16,340 bases of DNA, taken from positions 1-16,340 of the forward strand of contig DJUJ01000127.1 in assembly GCA_002438345.1 (NCBI GenBank). The letters run 5' to 3'. Source of the DNA: Paenibacillus sp. UBA6285. GTDB lineage: Bacteria; Bacillota; Bacilli; Paenibacillales; Paenibacillaceae. Under the pieces are notes generated by a model. That model had not been told where the DNA came from. It was given only the letters and a program-made list of their open reading frames with translations, and did no database searches. The translations under genes were made by a program, and so were the position numbers. This document shows, piece by piece, positions 13,993 to 16,340 of the stretch (the stretch's first letter is position 1; each line of letters opens with the position of its first letter).

Positions 13993-16248
13993 TTGAAGAC
14001 ACTCATTATTGCGGAGAAACCGGATATGGGGCGGAATATCGCCGCCGCAATAGAACCGAAAGCCAAAAATTACCGTTCCTATCTTGAAGGGGAGCAGTAC
14101 ATTATTACATGGGCAATAGGGCATCTAATCGGTTTGGCCGAGCCGGATGCTTATGATGTTAAATACAAAAAATGGAACATTAATGATCTGCCCATTATTC
14201 CAGACCAATTTAAACTGGTTCCTAATGCGCGGACAATCGATCAGCTGAAGGTAATCGGAGATCTTGCGAAACGTAGTGATCTTCTAGTGAATTCATGCGA
14301 CGCCGGGCGAGAAGGGCAGCATATCTTTTCACTCATTCAGCGGCATTTGAAGCTGGAGCATCCTGTGAAGCGGTTGTGGATCTCGGATTTGACGCCAGAG
14401 ACCATTCGCAAAGGATTTGAGGAGCTGAAGGATGGTTCGGAGTACGAGAATTTAACCAAAGCGGCAAAAGCACGTAGTGAAGCTGATTGGCTCATCGGCA
14501 TGAACGGTTCACGTGCATTTACTACAAAGCATAATGTGCTGCTGTCCGTGGGTAGAGTTCAAACTCCCGTGCTCGCCCTGATTTACGACCGTCAGAAGAC
14601 GATTGAGGCGTTCTCTTCCCTTAAGTTTTTTGAGGTGGAGGGACATTTTACTCAGAATGAAATGACCTATAAAGGCATGTGGCAGGGAGATCGGCTGACT
14701 GACGGGGATAAGGCGGAGTCGCTAGCTGCCAAGGTCAAAGGAAAACCGGGCCGGATTGAGTCTTACGAGGTTAAGAAAACGAAAGAGTATCCGAATAAGC
14801 TGTACGATTTGACGCTACTGCAACGGGAGGCGAATGGAAAGTACGCTTTTTCCGCAAAAAAGACTCTCGATATTGCTCAAGCGTTATATGAAAAGCATAA
14901 GGTGATCTCTTATCCGCGGACGAACTCCAACTATGTTACAGAACAGAATATTCCTGAGATGCATAAGACGTTATCTGCGCTGCAAGGGACGGCTTATGAT
15001 GAGTGGGTGAAGGGTGCGAATCGCAATCTCGTTCATAAAGGGAATAAATTCATCTGCAACCCCTCGAAGGTAGAGGATCACCACGCGATTTTGCCTACAT
15101 ATCGTAAAGCATCAGGACTTAGTGCAGATGAGGGAAAGCTGTATGATTTGATTGTGCGGCGCTTTTTGTCTCAGTTCTATCCGGCAGCAGAGTATAAAGT
15201 GCATACGGTGATGACTGAGGTAGAAGAGGAAAAGTTCAAAACCACAGTCAAGGAATTGTTAAGCCTCGGCTGGAAGGTCATTTACGCGGACCAGAAGAAG
15301 GATAAAGCGAAGTCTTCCAAGGGTAAGAACAAGGATGAGGAAGAGGACGAAGAGATCGAAGTGAATGAACCATTCTCTATTGCCCCGGCAGAAGAAGTGG
15401 TTTGTAGTGAGGCTATCGTTAAAGAGAAAGATACACAGCCACCCAAGCACTATACAGAGGGCACACTGCTTCGAGCGATGGAAAGTGCCGGAAAGCAGAT
15501 TGAGGATGAAGAGCTCCGTGATGCTATGAAGGATTCAGGGCTTGGAACTCCGGCTACCCGCGCAGCAACTATAGAACGGCTGAAGAATGTCGGATACATT
15601 GAAATGCAGGGCAAAAAAATTGCCATCACACAAAAAGGACGAACAGCCATTGAGCTGATACGTGGAGCGGGTATTGAGCTGTTGACTTCACCGGAAATGA
15701 CCGGACAATGGGAACGTCGTTTGAACGAAATATCCAGAGGAACGGCGTCGGACGGGCAGTTTATGGAGAATGTAAAAAGATTCGCCTGTATGATCGTGGA
15801 TAAAGTACGAGTACAATCTCGGGCGTCCAAAACCTCTTTTGAAGGGGAGACGCCTTCTGTCAATACAAGTGCTAAAGGGCGAAGTGCTGGAAGTACATCT
15901 CGTAAAACCAGCGACAAACCAGCGGCGCCGCGAAAGCGCAAGGCAAGTAGTGAAGAGGAATCCGCCAAATCAGGTCCTAAGGTCATCGGAAACTGTCCGC
16001 GTCCCGGCTGCGGTGGAATGATTTTTATGGGGAAAAAGGGCTACGGCTGCTCTCATTACAAGGAAGGCTGCAAATTCGTGATCTGGAAAGAAAATCATGG
16101 TCGTACACTCACGGATGCGCAAGTGAAGGCGTTGATTGAAAAAGGTCGGACGGGCAAGCTAAAGCTAACCAGCGAAGACGGTACACCTCTGGAAGGCAAG
16201 CTAGTGCTTCAGAATATGGATACGGGCCAATTAGCAGTAGAATCATAG
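13993..16248 (+). CDS. topB: DNA topoisomerase III (type IA)
   Basis: Cuts and passes single strands, resolving recombination and replication intermediates. The product is 752 codons including stop. Toprim domain: LIIAEKPDMGR (Glu8) and CDAGREGQ (103-109), where the middle acid of D-x-D-x-E is Gly105. GRVQTPVL follows at 188-195, then the active site SYPRTNSNYV with Tyr307. Later come HHAILPT, GTPATRAATIERL, an acidic linker (KNKDEEEDEEIEV), a basic linker (APRKRKASS), and a C-terminal Cys module (NCPRPGCGGMIFMG...GCSHYKEGC) that probably binds zinc. The start is a TTG. The one at 13993 is preferred over 13987 because AAGGAG (13978-13983) is 9 nt from it but only 3 nt from 13987, and it gives MKTLIIAEKP, the usual family N-terminus. 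The gene is more GC-rich than the salvage block. Confidence 0.95.
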   Translation: MKTLIIAEKPDMGRNIAAAIEPKAKNYRSYLEGEQYIITWAIGHLIGLAEPDAYDVKYKKWNINDLPIIPDQFKLVPNARTIDQLKVIGDLAKRSDLLVNSCDAGREGQHIFSLIQRHLKLEHPVKRLWISDLTPETIRKGFEELKDGSEYENLTKAAKARSEADWLIGMNGSRAFTTKHNVLLSVGRVQTPVLALIYDRQKTIEAFSSLKFFEVEGHFTQNEMTYKGMWQGDRLTDGDKAESLAAKVKGKPGRIESYEVKKTKEYPNKLYDLTLLQREANGKYAFSAKKTLDIAQALYEKHKVISYPRTNSNYVTEQNIPEMHKTLSALQGTAYDEWVKGANRNLVHKGNKFICNPSKVEDHHAILPTYRKASGLSADEGKLYDLIVRRFLSQFYPAAEYKVHTVMTEVEEEKFKTTVKELLSLGWKVIYADQKKDKAKSSKGKNKDEEEDEEIEVNEPFSIAPAEEVVCSEAIVKEKDTQPPKHYTEGTLLRAMESAGKQIEDEELRDAMKDSGLGTPATRAATIERLKNVGYIEMQGKKIAITQKGRTAIELIRGAGIELLTSPEMTGQWERRLNEISRGTASDGQFMENVKRFACMIVDKVRVQSRASKTSFEGETPSVNTSAKGRSAGSTSRKTSDKPAAPRKRKASSEEESAKSGPKVIGNCPRPGCGGMIFMGKKGYGCSHYKEGCKFVIWKENHGRTLTDAQVKALIEKGRTGKLKLTSEDGTPLEGKLVLQNMDTGQLAVES

Positions 16249-16274
16249 TCGATCGGAAAGATTGTATGTACAGC

Positions 16275-16324
16275 AAAAAGGTGTCTTTAGCCATGATGGA
16301 TACATGGCAGAGACACCTTTTTTT
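16275..16324 (+). terminator. Intrinsic terminator downstream of topB
   Basis: AAAAAGGTGTCT (16275-16286) pairs perfectly with AGACACCTTTTT (16311-16322). An inner hairpin GCCATG / CATGGC (16290-16295, 16303-16308) is enclosed, and the T-run extends to 16324. Confidence 0.92.
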
Positions 16325-16340
16325 AAATATAAGAAAGTAT

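Noticed and set aside
1..16340. CRISPR arrays, tRNA/rRNA genes, complete insertion sequences, integrase genes
   Set aside because: None was seen on reading the window; only the guaA end repeat and short inverted repeats were found.

Overview
The window looks like chromosome from a low-to-mid GC Gram-positive bacterium, most likely Paenibacillus or a close relative of the Bacillales. Reasons: strong AGGAGG-type ribosome sites, TTG and GTG starts, Firmicute-type intrinsic terminators, a proline T-box in front of proS, a DeoB of the Bacillus length and residue numbering, and a transglutaminase-like membrane protein in front of guaA. The species assignment is inference from gene content, not a database result.

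Layout. 1-490: the GC-rich 3' end of a membrane protein, probably the transglutaminase/DUF4129 type. 651-2189: guaA (GMP synthase) with its own promoter. 2190-5641: an AT-rich block holding deoD (purine nucleoside phosphorylase), a broken membrane-transporter remnant, deoB (phosphopentomutase) and a GntR/HutC-family regulator. This block lies between two copies of the guaA 3' end: a 39-bp perfect direct repeat at 2154-2192 and 5642-5680. 5797-7279: an unrecognised acidic protein and a Nudix hydrolase. 7526-9083: thyA and the dihydrofolate reductase gene. 9314-10801: the small subunit of glutamate synthase. 10965-11190: a T-box riboswitch, followed by proS (11220-12932). 12944-13807 (minus strand): a cysteine-rich pentapeptide-repeat protein, convergent with proS and divergent from topB (13993-16248), which ends in a strong terminator.

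Function. Most genes are housekeeping. guaA, deoD and deoB act in purine synthesis and nucleoside salvage: DeoD releases (deoxy)ribose-1-phosphate and DeoB isomerises it to the 5-phosphate. ThyA and DHFR form the dTMP/folate cycle. ProS is controlled by uncharged tRNA-Pro.

The best candidate for something undescribed is the 3.45-kb deoD-deoB-gntR block. It has the architecture of a genomic island integrated into the 3' end of guaA: it rebuilds the gene at the left end and leaves a diverged partial copy of the old end at the right. It carries a nucleoside-salvage cassette with a probable private repressor and operator, and no visible integrase.
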